Source of the DNA: Vibrio rhizosphaerae
GTDB lineage: Bacteria; Pseudomonadota; Gammaproteobacteria; Enterobacterales; Vibrionaceae
NCBI RefSeq assembly: GCF_024347095.1
Contig: NZ_AP024904.1
Span: 62,001 to 126,000, forward strand
Length of the DNA stretch: 64,000 nucleotides
Reading direction: 5' to 3'
A program made the translations under genes and the position numbers. Shown here one piece after another: positions 1-8,966 of the stretch. Positions within the stretch are counted from its first letter, which is position 1. The number at the start of each line of letters is the position of its first letter. Below the pieces are notes generated by a model. It was not told where the DNA came from and did no database searches. It was given only the letters and a program-made list of their open reading frames with translations.

Positions 1-193
1 TTAATCCAATTGTGTTCGAGGTGTTGGTCGCCAATGCCTGCGCGAGAACGTTGGGTTGGTAGCCCAATGATTTCATCGCATCAAGGACGCGTGTCCGGGT
101 TTTCTCTTTGACCTGCGGGCTGCCGTTGATCACGCGGGAGACGGTTGCTTTTGATACTCCGGCTGCTTTACAGACATCAATGATGGTCGCCAT
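1..193 (-). CDS. LacI-family transcriptional regulator, N-terminal part (cut by window edge)
   Basis: The 64 visible residues begin MATIIDVCKAAGVSKATVSRVING and continue to a SLGYQPNVLAQALA segment. This is the canonical LacI-type DNA-binding head: a helix-turn-helix (residues 3-24) followed by the hinge helix that enters the minor groove. The effector-binding domain lies outside the window, so the ligand cannot be named. LacI proteins usually bind a palindromic operator and are released by a sugar. The ATG at 193 is the only sensible start because the family motif begins at residue 2. No sugar gene is adjacent inside the window; the FIST receptor downstream is unlikely to be its target. Confidence 0.9.
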   Translation of the reverse strand, partial: MATIIDVCKAAGVSKATVSRVINGSPQVKEKTRTRVLDAMKSLGYQPNVLAQALATNTSNTIGL

Positions 194-286
194 CTATTCC
201 CTCAATGGATCACTTGCATGTATAAGGCGCGATTTTACCGAATTCACGCCAGCGGGGGAATGATATTTTTGTGTGTCCATGAAGCA

Positions 287-320
287 GACACCATTTCTCT
301 TTCATCAAAGAAATGGTGTC
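287..320 (-). terminator. Hairpin downstream of the FIST-MCP gene
   Basis: A perfect 12-bp inverted repeat, GACACCATTTCT (287-298) and AGAAATGGTGTC (309-320), with a 10-nt loop, starts 14 bp beyond the stop codon of the minus-strand chemoreceptor gene. It also separates that gene from the LacI gene. The T-rich stretch on the minus strand is not immediately adjacent, so termination is inferred from stem strength and position. Confidence 0.55.
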
Positions 321-333
321 GTATCCGGCAGAA

Positions 334-2352
334 TTACTGAGCTTGAGATTCGGTTAACCGGGTGATGGTCAGAACATTCTGATCAATTTGTGCCAGTTCA
401 GACTGGACCTCATTGATATCATGGATGCTCTCTTCAATACTGGAAGAGGCTTCGCTGGACAAGGTTAACATCTTGCCCATTTCCTCATGCAAACCCAGTG
501 AAGAGTGATTGACGTGCTCCATCAGTGCGACGGTGGTTTCAATGACATCTTTGATGGCATCAATTGAAGAATAGAGATTATTCACTGTTTCGCCGGTAGA
601 ACTGAGACTTTCCTGAGTATTTTTGGATAAGTTTCTGACTTCATCGGCAACCACGGCAAACCCGCGTCCTTGTTCCCCCGCCCGGGCTGCTTCAATAGCC
701 GCATTGAGTGCCAGCAGGTTGGTTCTCTCGGCTATCCCATCAATCACATCCAGAATATCCTGAATTTTGTTTGAATTGGTTTTTAAGGTTTCAACATACT
801 GCTGGAGCTCCTGACTATGCTCCGTCTGTTTTTTCACTTCACCGGATAGCCCGGCAAACTGAGTCTGAACTTTTTGCAGGACGTCTGAGGTATCCTTGGC
901 GTAGGATGCGACGCTCTGTAAGCTTTGGAGCATGCGACCTAATAATTCTTTATAGCGGAACAAGTCGCGGATGGTGGACTGCTGCAGTGAGGCGACTTTC
1001 TTCAAGCTGTGCAATTCATTTTGTAAGAAGTAGGCTTTGAAATGACTGTAGTAAATCGGGAAATTATTGGTGTATTCATCGTGAAATGACTCACCTTCAT
1101 GCACTTGATAAAGATAAAGCGCTGTCAGGGTCTCATTTTGATGGAGTCCCAAAAATTCACCGAAGGTACTGAACCCGGCAACCGCAGGGATATGATCAAA
1201 ATTATGCACGGCTGAGAGCGAGGGGCCATTATGCAAGCGACGCAGGATACAGTCGTTTGCCAGCATCGCAATAGGCTCTCGCGGTTTACCGCGCTGAAAT
1301 GCGGCATAATCGCGCTGGATTGAACCGGAGAAGTCTTTTGCCTTCATCAGATAGAGTTTGTCACCGAATGAAAAGTCGCAGAAGAAATGAATGGTTTCGT
1401 CTTCATAGTTAATATTGGCAATGGAGCGAATGTATGTTTCATTGCCAATTTTCACTCCGAAACTATAGTGTTCGAGCTGTGATTCCAGTTCGGCCGGGGG
1501 ACAGCGAAAGTGTTGGCATAACATCGATAGTGGTGACTGGAGTGTCATGTTCGTTTCATCGAGGAATGTTTTGACCGTGCGCGTTGCTGCATTGGTTTCG
1601 GCAATCGTAAAGTGGGTTGAGGTCGCTTCAAAGTTGTGGGTTTTTAAAATGCCATATCGAATTGCCGGGGCCAGTTTCACAAAGACCAGACAGGCTTTGT
1701 TGGTCAGGATTTTTCCGTCTAAGGCAACATCGGCCTGACCAAAATCCAGTTTGCCACCGGCTGAGCTGCCAATGAAATAACAGGGGAAGCAATCAGATTG
1801 GTAGAGGGCTTGTACAAAGAAATTTTCAGAAGAAGACAGGCCATCGAAGAATGTCAGTGCGACGGTATCGAGGTAACTGACGGGGAAATCAAGGGTCACT
1901 TTTTTGATTTCATCCTGAATGCGTTTGATTCGGTCTTGGCGGCTGAGTTTGATTTGACCACTTTTGATATCTTCACAATGGAGCCCGACCTGTGCAATGG
2001 ATATCGCTGCAAATGCCTGTTCGCTAAAGCTTTGGATGACAATGTTGTCCCAGCTTTCCGGGGCAGCATGATAGAGCCCCTTTTTACCCCGGCCTCCCAA
2101 CTCACCGGCACTCATCACCGAGACGATATGTTTTGCGAAAGGCATCGCCTCTTTTAACTTTCTTGAAATGGCTTCAAAAGGAAGGTGTGGAGACACATAA
2201 GCGAGAACAAGCGTAGTTGTACTGCCATGAAAACTCATTTCTTTTAATTGATTGACACCAATCTCATGGCTGGTGATTGCCTTAACCTTGACTGGAGGTT
2301 CATGATGTAAGGATGGTTTTTTGGAGGCATTTCGCCAGGATAGGTTAAACAT
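334..2352 (-). CDS. Soluble FIST-domain methyl-accepting chemotaxis protein
   Basis: This 672-residue protein pairs a FIST sensory module (FIST_N about residues 25-220, FIST_C about 230-370) with a C-terminal MCP signalling domain. The conserved hairpin tip that contacts CheA/CheW is at residues 542-575 ([20 protein letters not shown] followed by [14 protein letters not shown]). I see no membrane segment or HAMP domain, so it should act in the cytoplasm. FIST domains are thought to sense small molecules such as amino acids; the ligand here is unknown. A GGAG ribosome site lies a few bases before the ATG. The gene stands alone, as most chemoreceptor genes do. Confidence 0.9.
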   Translation of the reverse strand: MFNLSWRNASKKPSLHHEPPVKVKAITSHEIGVNQLKEMSFHGSTTTLVLAYVSPHLPFEAISRKLKEAMPFAKHIVSVMSAGELGGRGKKGLYHAAPESWDNIVIQSFSEQAFAAISIAQVGLHCEDIKSGQIKLSRQDRIKRIQDEIKKVTLDFPVSYLDTVALTFFDGLSSSENFFVQALYQSDCFPCYFIGSSAGGKLDFGQADVALDGKILTNKACLVFVKLAPAIRYGILKTHNFEATSTHFTIAETNAATRTVKTFLDETNMTLQSPLSMLCQHFRCPPAELESQLEHYSFGVKIGNETYIRSIANINYEDETIHFFCDFSFGDKLYLMKAKDFSGSIQRDYAAFQRGKPREPIAMLANDCILRRLHNGPSLSAVHNFDHIPAVAGFSTFGEFLGLHQNETLTALYLYQVHEGESFHDEYTNNFPIYYSHFKAYFLQNELHSLKKVASLQQSTIRDLFRYKELLGRMLQSLQSVASYAKDTSDVLQKVQTQFAGLSGEVKKQTEHSQELQQYVETLKTNSNKIQDILDVIDGIAERTNLLALNAAIEAARAGEQGRGFAVVADEVRNLSKNTQESLSSTGETVNNLYSSIDAIKDVIETTVALMEHVNHSSLGLHEEMGKMLTLSSEASSSIEESIHDINEVQSELAQIDQNVLTITRLTESQAQ

Positions 2353-2401
2353 AAAGCCACTCCGCCTGTTAGGATTCCGGAAAAGTCTACATAATTATTA
2401 T

Positions 2402-2424
2402 GTGCATATCTTGAGTGCATATCT
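2402..2424. repeat. Short direct repeat upstream of the FIST-MCP gene
   Basis: GTGCATATCT occurs twice (2402-2411 and 2415-2424), 13 bp apart, about 50 bp upstream of the chemoreceptor start. It could be a regulator-binding site or chance. The rest of 2353-2588 is AT-rich and shows no gene. Confidence 0.3.
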
Positions 2425-2588
2425 GTTAATTGGATTTATTTTTATCGTACGTAAACAGCCGAAATATTATAAACAGGATGCATAAAAAACAATACAAATA
2501 GTATGGATAAGATCTCGATATGAAAACAAGTACATTATGACTGATTTCGAGAGGTAAGAGGACTGGTTAAATAGGTTTGGCAATTAGT

Positions 2589-2631
2589 TTGATTATCAAA
2601 TATTATGAATTAAGTAAATTTTGATAATCAA
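2589..2631. promoter_or_regulatory. Paired palindromic operators in front of the CDF exporter, probably bound by the MarR protein
   Basis: TTGATTATCAA (2589-2599) and TTGATAATCAA (2621-2631) are near-identical 11-bp palindromes 32 bp apart. With their flanks they also form a 12-bp inverted repeat (2589-2600 with 2620-2631). The second palindrome runs into the AAGG ribosome site of the exporter ATG at 2640, so a bound protein should block expression. The MarR gene that follows the exporter is the obvious candidate regulator. Confidence 0.65.
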
Positions 2632-2639
2632 GGTATATT

Positions 2640-3557
2640 ATGCGTGCACCCCACTGTTCTCATATCGATGTATTTTCTCGCTTCAATCCAAACAATGAGC
2701 GGAAAACCTACTACGTTTTACTGCTAACCGCTGTCACCATGGTTATCGAGATTATCGCCGGGAGCGTCTATGGTTCGATGGCACTACTGGTAGATGGCTG
2801 GCATATGGGGACACATGCGGCCGCTTTTTGTATCACCCTGTTTACTTATCGTTATGCCCGTCAGCATAAAGACAGTCGTAAATATAGCTATGGAACCGGG
2901 AAAGTGAGTGTGCTCGGCGGTTATTCCAGCGCTGTTGGACTGGGATTAGTCGCAATCGTGATGTTGTTCGAATCACTGTATCGCTTTATTGATCCCGTTC
3001 AAATCCATTTTACCGAAGCAATGATCGTGGCTTCTATTGGTTTGCTGGTGAATGTGGTCAGTGTTTTTCTGTTACATGACCATGACCATGACCATGACCA
3101 TGACCATGACCATGACCATGACCATGACCATCATAGCCATCATGATCACAACCTGAATGCAGCCTATATGCATGTTTTGGCTGACGCACTGACTTCAATT
3201 CTTGCGATCGCTGCGTTGTTGATTGGTAAATTTTTGGGATGGGTTTGGTTGGATCCGGTAATGGGAATGGTCGGTGCCGTTGTGATTACTCGCTGGGCGA
3301 TCCGCTTAATGAAACAGACTGCCCCCGTTTTATTAGATGAAAGTATTGATCGTCACTATGCAGCGCAAGTGTTGCAGAAGTTGGAGGCACTGGATGCGGA
3401 TGTCACGGATATGCATATCTGGCGAGTCAGTGCTGATCATTTTGCTGCATCAATATGCTTGAATGTGCGTGATATGCAAAGTCCGGGTTTTTTTAAACGT
3501 CAACTGGCAGAGTTTGGTAAAATTCACCACCTGACGATTGAAGTCAATCATATCTGA
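2640..3557 (+). CDS. Cation diffusion facilitator metal exporter, DmeF-like
   Basis: A 305-residue CDF-family inner-membrane antiporter that would expel a divalent metal in exchange for protons. The first metal-site motif is VDGWHMGTH (D52, H55, H59), and its partner HVLADALTS lies in the fifth membrane segment. A histidine-aspartate loop at about residues 146-170 sits between membrane segments four and five. The N-terminal NERKTYYVLLLTAVTMVIEI and the DGWHMGTHAAA pattern resemble DmeF (Co/Ni efflux) more than ZitB or FieF, but the metal cannot be settled from sequence. The downstream MarR gene is probably co-transcribed, and the operator pair overlaps the ribosome site. Confidence 0.88.
   Translation: MRAPHCSHIDVFSRFNPNNERKTYYVLLLTAVTMVIEIIAGSVYGSMALLVDGWHMGTHAAAFCITLFTYRYARQHKDSRKYSYGTGKVSVLGGYSSAVGLGLVAIVMLFESLYRFIDPVQIHFTEAMIVASIGLLVNVVSVFLLHDHDHDHDHDHDHDHDHDHHSHHDHNLNAAYMHVLADALTSILAIAALLIGKFLGWVWLDPVMGMVGAVVITRWAIRLMKQTAPVLLDESIDRHYAAQVLQKLEALDADVTDMHIWRVSADHFAASICLNVRDMQSPGFFKRQLAEFGKIHHLTIEVNHI
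3075..3128 (+). repeat. Nine perfect CATGAC hexamers inside the CDF gene
   Basis: Nine uninterrupted CATGAC units encode alternating His-Asp in the cytosolic loop of the metal exporter. Because the unit is 6 bp, slippage would lengthen or shorten the loop by His-Asp pairs without breaking the frame. Confidence 0.95.
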
Positions 3558-3586
3558 TTGTGATGTTGACCATATGTGAGGTAAAA

Positions 3587-4003
3587 ATGTCATCGCTGAA
3601 CGAGCTGAATAATCTTTTGACGGAGTTTTACGACAAGATGTCATCTTGGGAACTTTCGGTTGTCAAAGGCACGGGTTATTCTCTGGCGCAAATTCATACG
3701 CTGGAAGTGTTGGGTAGCCACGGCGCAATGAAAATGAAAGATCTGGCAAATCGGCTTGGGATCACGACAGGAACCTTAACGGTTCAGATCGACAAATTGG
3801 TTAAACTCGGTCTGGTTGCCCGGCACTTCTACGAAACGGATCGCCGTTCGATTCTGGTTGATTTGACTGAATCCGGCCAACAGATTTTTCGTCAGCATAA
3901 TCAGTTGCATCTTTCTCTGACTGAAGAATTGACTAAAAATTTGGATTCAGAAACCCGATATGCACTGACCTCAATCCTGAAACAAATCAATCAAGAGTTC
4001 TGA
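3587..4003 (+). CDS. MarR-family transcriptional regulator
   Basis: This 138-residue winged-helix protein has the MarR core MKMKDLANRLGITTGTLTVQIDKLVKLGLV (recognition helix), followed by the wing ARHFYETDRRSILVDLTESG. The start at 3587 is preferred over an upstream GTG at 3560 because GTGAGG stands five bases before this ATG. It follows the CDF exporter by 29 bp, so the two probably form one transcript. MarR proteins bind short palindromes as dimers, and two TTGATnATCAA sites lie before the exporter. The inferred role is a metal- or ligand-responsive repressor of the exporter and of itself. Confidence 0.85.
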   Translation: MSSLNELNNLLTEFYDKMSSWELSVVKGTGYSLAQIHTLEVLGSHGAMKMKDLANRLGITTGTLTVQIDKLVKLGLVARHFYETDRRSILVDLTESGQQIFRQHNQLHLSLTEELTKNLDSETRYALTSILKQINQEF

Positions 4004-4015
4004 TTGACTTCCAAT

Positions 4016-4047
4016 GTTCACTTCTCTTTTGAGGAGAGAAGCTGAAC
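4016..4047 (+). terminator. Hairpin after the MarR gene
   Basis: CTTCTCT (4021-4027) pairs with AGAGAAG (4035-4041), extended by GTTCA/TGAAC across a one-base bulge, 13 bp after the MarR stop. There is no strong U tract directly after, so this is a probable but not certain terminator. Confidence 0.5.
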
Positions 4048-4775
4048 GGATTGCATCACGCGATCCTTATTTCTTTACGTACTTTGTTATTCCTTTCTTT
4101 TTTATCCAGCGAGCTGGTATGACGAGTTCATGATGAACTGATATGACCAGTCTATAGATTGAGTGAATATAATTTAAGCATTTTAAATATACCGATGATT
4201 AAATATCCGAAATATCATGGATGAAAATAAGGATGTTGCATATTTTTATCTGAGTGAAATAAAAAAATATTTATCTGAATTGGATTAAAAATGGAATCAA
4301 TGTCATGTTTTTATGATCTTATTATATGTGAAATCACTTATTTTTTTTATTTAATTCAACAAAATTATTGGTGTTTTTATCGAAAAACCGACTATTGTAC
4401 ATTTTTTTTGTCAAAATGAAAATTTTTTTGTGAAAATTCTATGTAAATTATCGGTGTTTATCATAAATGTAATCTGTTTGACATGTGAGAATGGGGCGTT
4501 TTGTGATCTTGTGCGGTAAACGAAAATTTATTAAATAATAAAAATGTTTTTAGATATGCTGCACTAGATTATTTTGTCAATATAAGAGAAAATTATTTCA
4601 CCAATCAGGCAATATATTGCTTGAGCTAGGCAAGATATTGCCCAGTCGAATAAAAAATAACCGGCAAGAATAAATAAAATAGATAGATTCTAAGTAGTTG
4701 CCGACAAAATTTGGTTGTTTTTCAACCGGTTTTGTATTGATTTACACTTTTATCAGCTAACAACAGAGGCATAAT
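4048..4775. other. Long AT-rich intergenic region upstream of the T6SS locus
   Basis: About 730 bp without a credible gene. It holds homopolymeric A/T runs, a TTGACA-like -35 element at 4478 without a good -10, an inverted repeat at 4608-4642, and a small GGTTG/CAACC hairpin near 4710-4730. It is the only large space in front of PAAR, so the T6SS promoter and silencer sites (for example H-NS-type binding to AT-rich DNA) probably lie here. Confidence 0.6.
4608..4642. promoter_or_regulatory. Inverted repeat upstream of the PAAR gene
   Basis: GGCAATATATTGC (4608-4620) and GCAAGATATTGCC (4630-4642) are complementary at 12 of 13 positions across a 9-nt spacer. It lies about 135 bp before the PAAR ATG. 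It could be a regulator site for the T6SS promoter or an RNA hairpin in the leader. Confidence 0.45.
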
Positions 4776-5060
4776 ATGGGAAACGGAATCGTTGTAGGTA
4801 ATACAGGTTCTGATCATGATGGCTTTCCTCCTACTCCTGTCACTGCAGGGTCAGGGACCGTTAAATACGATGGTATTCCTGCGGCTCGGCAAGGTGATCC
4901 TCTTGCACCACATGATAAGCCGAAACATCCACCTCATGGACGCTCTATTGCAGCAGGTTCAGGAACGGTAATGGTTGATGGAAAGCCCGCAGCCCGTGCT
5001 GGTGACCCGATCAGTTGTGGCGGTGCTTTACAAGGTGGTAGCAGTGTTAATATCGGCTAA
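4776..5060 (+). CDS. PAAR-domain T6SS spike tip protein
   Basis: A compact 94-residue protein made almost entirely of a PAAR fold. Two glycine-rich repeats end in KYDGIPAARQGDP and MVDGKPAARAGDPISCGG, the hallmark that caps the VgrG spike and carries effectors. There is no C-terminal toxin extension, so it is a bare tip. It is the first gene of the T6SS locus, in the position of VCA0105 in V. cholerae. The following signal-peptide protein overlaps its 3' end in another frame. Confidence 0.93.
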   Translation: MGNGIVVGNTGSDHDGFPPTPVTAGSGTVKYDGIPAARQGDPLAPHDKPKHPPHGRSIAAGSGTVMVDGKPAARAGDPISCGGALQGGSSVNIG

Positions 5061-6228
5061 AAACAAAGCATTTTTGCTCAGTGCTATTGTATGCGGCTCT
5101 TGTAGCAGTGTTGTCATGGCAGATGATGTTGTGAATCCTGAGGCCGCGGTAACAATTGATGAAAACCCATATGGCACAACGATTACAACTGGCAAAAGTG
5201 CCACAGCGAATAGAGAAGATATTGCTGATGGAAACTTGAATCGTGTCTCGATTCAGATGCCAGAATCAGATCAGCAGGCAGATAATCAGCAAAAGTATGA
5301 TTACGATATTAAATTTTTGACGCCTGCTCAGGCTTATGAGAAAGGGCGTTTGCTGCGCGCACAGTTTAAAAATGAAGAAGCAAGACATTATCTGCAATAT
5401 GCTGCCGACAAAGGCGATGCGGATGCTGCTTATTTATATGCGATAGAGTTGTCGGAATATAACCCGACTATCCGCACCCCACGGCTTGTCAGAGAGTATG
5501 TCGAGCAGGCGGCTAATCTGGGTAATCTCCACGCGATGAATTACTTGTCTCAACGTGGAACTTGGTTGCGTACGACGATTCGGCAGTCATGGCAAAAACG
5601 CTATCATGATGGCTTAGTCAGGCTCGCAGCAACGCAACCCGCAAAGGCTGCTTACTATCTGTCTCTTTATTATGAAAAAACGGATCCCGAACAGTCTGAG
5701 TACTACTTAAAACGAGCGATGGATTATAGCTATCCGCTGGCATGGATGGATAATTCCAGACGTTCACTCAATGATATCAATCAGTTATATACCGAGACGC
5801 GTTTTTCGACTGGTATTTACACCAACTATCGTCATGCAGCAGAACATCATTTTATTCCGGCGATGAAAGCATGTGTTGAACTCTATGAAGGTCGCGGTGA
5901 TTTTAAGAAAGCTTTTGAATGGCGTCAGCGGGCACTGGATGCCGGTGACCTGACATCTCTGGCGGTTGTGGCGAAAATATATGCAGGTGAAGCCCCATCT
6001 TATCGGTTTGTGGATGAAGACTTAATTAAAGCCCGTGCTTATTCTGAACTCTATCTGGATTATGCCGGTAGTGATCGTCTGACAAGTTTACATAAATCAA
6101 TGGAACAGTTTTTTGTTGATATTACCAATGAGATGACGCCTCCGGATATTGAGCGTTCTCAAAGTATTACAGACACTTATAAAGAAAAGGTAACCTTTTA
6201 TAATCACGACACTTATTGGGATTTATAA
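5044..6228 (+). CDS. Exported Sel1-repeat protein at the head of the T6SS locus
   Basis: About 394 residues. The frame is open further upstream inside the PAAR gene, but a GTG at 5044 with AAGGTGG just before it gives a natural type I signal peptide: a short N-region with two lysines, a hydrophobic core, and a VMA cleavage site before DD. The mature protein carries Sel1/TPR-like helical repeats (for example residues around ARHYLQYAADKGDADAAYLY and AFEWRQRALDAGDLTSLAVV), a protein-interaction scaffold. Its place between PAAR and TssB matches VCA0106. Its role in secretion is unknown; periplasmic assembly or regulation is inferred only from location. Confidence 0.78.
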   Translation: MLISAKNKAFLLSAIVCGSCSSVVMADDVVNPEAAVTIDENPYGTTITTGKSATANREDIADGNLNRVSIQMPESDQQADNQQKYDYDIKFLTPAQAYEKGRLLRAQFKNEEARHYLQYAADKGDADAAYLYAIELSEYNPTIRTPRLVREYVEQAANLGNLHAMNYLSQRGTWLRTTIRQSWQKRYHDGLVRLAATQPAKAAYYLSLYYEKTDPEQSEYYLKRAMDYSYPLAWMDNSRRSLNDINQLYTETRFSTGIYTNYRHAAEHHFIPAMKACVELYEGRGDFKKAFEWRQRALDAGDLTSLAVVAKIYAGEAPSYRFVDEDLIKARAYSELYLDYAGSDRLTSLHKSMEQFFVDITNEMTPPDIERSQSITDTYKEKVTFYNHDTYWDL

Positions 6229-6480
6229 ATAAGACAGCGTGTTTTTTATTTATTCCCACGAATAAAATAGGGGAATTGAATAATTGGTTGAATTTAAGTG
6301 TAATCTTATCGGTTTGAAAACATTATTAAATAAGTGGTTTTTTCATTTATTTAATTGATGCGAATGTTATTCGTGTTCTCATATCTGAGTCAGAATATTA
6401 TTTTCTGCTTAGATACCATTTTGCTGGTGAAATGAATATACGCAAGCAACGACAATTGGCATAGGTATTGGAGACTTGAT

Positions 6481-6993
6481 ATGTCTAAAGAAGGTAGTGT
6501 CGCTCCGAAAGAGCGCATTAATATTAAATATGTTCCTGCAACCGGGGATCAACAGGCCGAAATTGAATTACCACTCAAAACATTAGTGATTGGTGATTTC
6601 AAGGGTCATACGGAAGAAACACCGGTTGAGGATCGTCAATCTGTTTCAGTTGACAAGAACAACTTCGAATCAGTGATGCGTGAGAGTAACCTCTCAATCA
6701 GCGCAACTGTAAAAAATAAATTAAGTGATGATCCTGATGCTGAGTTACCCGTCGAACTGAGCTTCAAGTCGTTGCAAGATTTTGCTCCTGATTCAGTTGC
6801 GGCTCAGGTTCCGGAATTGAATAAGCTGATCGAACTCCGTGAAGCCTTGGTTGCTTTGAAAGGTCCTTTAGGAAATATCCCTGCATTCAGAGAGCGCTTA
6901 CAAGCACTGATTGCATCTGAAGAATCGCGTGAAAAGCTCCTTGCTGAACTGGATATTGTCGGCGGGTCTGAAGAGAAAGAACCTCAAGAGTAA
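6481..6993 (+). CDS. tssB: T6SS sheath small subunit TssB (VipA)
   Basis: At 170 residues this matches the usual length of TssB, which intertwines with TssC to build the contractile sheath. It shows the family opening APKERINIKYVP and the segment ELPLKTLVIGDF, then the Q-rich and acidic C-terminal tail. The ATG is preceded by GGAG. A 252-bp gap upstream suggests a promoter of its own. TssC follows after 55 bp, consistent with the two being made together in equal amounts. Confidence 0.97.
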   Translation: MSKEGSVAPKERINIKYVPATGDQQAEIELPLKTLVIGDFKGHTEETPVEDRQSVSVDKNNFESVMRESNLSISATVKNKLSDDPDAELPVELSFKSLQDFAPDSVAAQVPELNKLIELREALVALKGPLGNIPAFRERLQALIASEESREKLLAELDIVGGSEEKEPQE

Positions 6994-7048
6994 CGATAGA
7001 CGCAATACTTTTGGTGTTTTTTAACTTATTGTCATAGGAACTTGATTA

Positions 7049-8524
7049 ATGTCTGCTACAGAAGAAACGGTACTAGAAAGTCCCCAGGCTGGTGAACTCA
7101 GCCTGTTAGATGAAATTATGGCTCAAACACGTCTTGCGCCGAATGAAGAAGGTTATGATATCGCGAAAAAAGGTGTTGCCGCGTTTATCGAAAACCTGAT
7201 TGGTTCGAGCCAGGAATCAGAACCGGTCAACAAATCACTGGTTGATCAAATGCTGGTTGAGCTGGATAAAAAAATCAGTGCGCAAATGGATGAGATCCTG
7301 CACCATGAAAAATTCCAACAAATGGAATCTGCATGGCGTGGACTGAAGCTGTTCATCGACCGTACCGATTTCAGAGAAAACAACAAAGTTGATATCATCC
7401 ACGTCACTAAAGAAGAGCTGCTGGAAGATTTTGAGTTTGCACCAGAAATCTCTCAATCAGGCTTGTATAAGCAGGTTTATTCTTCCGGTTACGGCCAATT
7501 TGGTGGTGAACCGACAGGTGCGATGATCGGTAACTATGCGTTTACGCCATCAACGCCAGATATGAAACTACTGCAATACATGGGTGCGCTTGGCGCAATG
7601 GCTCATGCACCGTTCATTTCAAGTGTTGGTCCTGAATTCTTTGGTATTGACTCTTTTGAAGAACTTCCTAATATCAAAGACGTGAAATCGATCTTCGAAA
7701 GTCCGAAGTATACCAAGTGGCGTTCTCTGCGTGAGTCTGAAGATGCACGCTATCTGGGTCTGACTGCTCCACGTTTCTTGCTGCGTGTGCCTTATGATCC
7801 AATCGAAAACCCAATCAAAACGTTTAACTACCAAGAAAGTGTCCGTGAATCTCATGAACATTATCTGTGGGGTAACACCGCCTTTGCATTTGCAACGCGT
7901 CTGACTGACAGCTTTGCGAAATACAGATGGTGTCCGAACATCATTGGTCCTCAAAGTGGTGGTGCGGTTGAAGATCTGCCTGTTCACGTTTTTGAAACCA
8001 TGGGTGCTTTACAAGCGAAGATTCCAACAGAAGTGCTGATCACTGACCGTAAAGAATTTGAACTTGCTGAAGAAGGTTTCATTGCCCTGACCATGCGTAA
8101 AGGCAGCGACAACGCAGCATTCTTCTCTGCCAACTCGATTCAGAAGCCAAAAGTCTTCCCGAATACGAAAGAAGGTAAAGAAGCAGAAACTAACTACAAG
8201 TTGGGTACGCAGCTCCCTTACATGATGATCATCAACCGTTTGGCGCACTACATCAAAGTATTGCAACGCGAACAGATTGGTTCATGGAAAGAGAGACAGG
8301 ATCTTGAGCGTGAGCTGAATGGTTGGATCAAGCAATATGTTGCGGATCAGGAAAACCCACCAGCAGACGTTCGTAGCCGTCGCCCACTTCGTGCTGCACG
8401 CATCGAAGTATCTGATGTGGAAGGCAACCCGGGTTGGTACCAAGTATCTCTGGCGGTTCGTCCACACTTCAAGTACATGGGTGCGAACTTCGAACTGTCA
8501 CTTGTTGGCCGTTTAGATCAGTAA
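7049..8524 (+). CDS. tssC: T6SS sheath large subunit TssC (VipB)
   Basis: A 491-residue TssC with strongly conserved sheath features: FQQMESAWRGLKLFIDRTDF near residue 90, the SSVGPEFFGIDSFEEL segment, RFLLRVPYDP, and the C-terminal PGWYQVSLAVRPHFKYMGAN that forms the sheath core. It heterodimerises with TssB, contracts to drive the Hcp tube outward, and is disassembled by ClpV. The TssE gene starts one base after its stop codon. Confidence 0.98.
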   Translation: MSATEETVLESPQAGELSLLDEIMAQTRLAPNEEGYDIAKKGVAAFIENLIGSSQESEPVNKSLVDQMLVELDKKISAQMDEILHHEKFQQMESAWRGLKLFIDRTDFRENNKVDIIHVTKEELLEDFEFAPEISQSGLYKQVYSSGYGQFGGEPTGAMIGNYAFTPSTPDMKLLQYMGALGAMAHAPFISSVGPEFFGIDSFEELPNIKDVKSIFESPKYTKWRSLRESEDARYLGLTAPRFLLRVPYDPIENPIKTFNYQESVRESHEHYLWGNTAFAFATRLTDSFAKYRWCPNIIGPQSGGAVEDLPVHVFETMGALQAKIPTEVLITDRKEFELAEEGFIALTMRKGSDNAAFFSANSIQKPKVFPNTKEGKEAETNYKLGTQLPYMMIINRLAHYIKVLQREQIGSWKERQDLERELNGWIKQYVADQENPPADVRSRRPLRAARIEVSDVEGNPGWYQVSLAVRPHFKYMGANFELSLVGRLDQ

Positions 8525-8525
8525 T

Positions 8526-8963
8526 ATGTCTTATATTGCGCCTGAAGAGGTTGCATTTGGCGTCGGCTTCTTTGAACGCTTAGAAGCCGGCGAAAGACCT
8601 CGGTCGATGACCCAAGGACCAGATGCAAACGATGTGCTTAATTCGATCAAGCGGAACGTTTCCAATGTTCTGAATACCCGGCTGGGAGAAGCGCAGAGCG
8701 CACCTGAGCTGGGGCTCGTTGACTTTAACGATGCAACACTGGAAACCCTTGATTTAGCTGTCAGAATCCGCATGGCGATTAAGGACTGTCTGAGAAAATA
8801 TGAGCCACGGTTGAAAGAGATTGTGGTGACGTCAGAAAGAGACGATTTGAACCCATTATCATTGAGATTTCGGATCACGGCTGAGGTGAACAGTAGTGCT
8901 GTTCATGAAACGGTCAAACTGAATCTGTTATTGGATCAGAATCGTCAATATCGAGTGTATTGA
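8526..8963 (+). CDS. tssE: T6SS baseplate protein TssE (gp25-like)
   Basis: A 145-residue gp25/lysozyme-like baseplate protein that starts sheath polymerisation. It shows SIKRNVSNVLNTRLGEAQSAPELGLVDFND and the later NPLSLRFRITAEV strand typical of TssE. Only one base separates it from tssC and three from tssF, indicating a tightly coupled operon. Confidence 0.95.
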   Translation: MSYIAPEEVAFGVGFFERLEAGERPRSMTQGPDANDVLNSIKRNVSNVLNTRLGEAQSAPELGLVDFNDATLETLDLAVRIRMAIKDCLRKYEPRLKEIVVTSERDDLNPLSLRFRITAEVNSSAVHETVKLNLLLDQNRQYRVY

Positions 8964-8966
8964 TGC

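Noticed and set aside
3560..3586. Upstream GTG start for the MarR gene
   Set aside because: The ATG at 3587 has a well-placed GTGAGG and gives the normal family N-terminus.
6450..6480. Sigma-54 promoter TTGGCATAGGTATTGG before tssB
   Set aside because: The -12 element lacks GC, and transcription would start at the ATG itself, leaving no room for the GGAG ribosome site that overlaps it.
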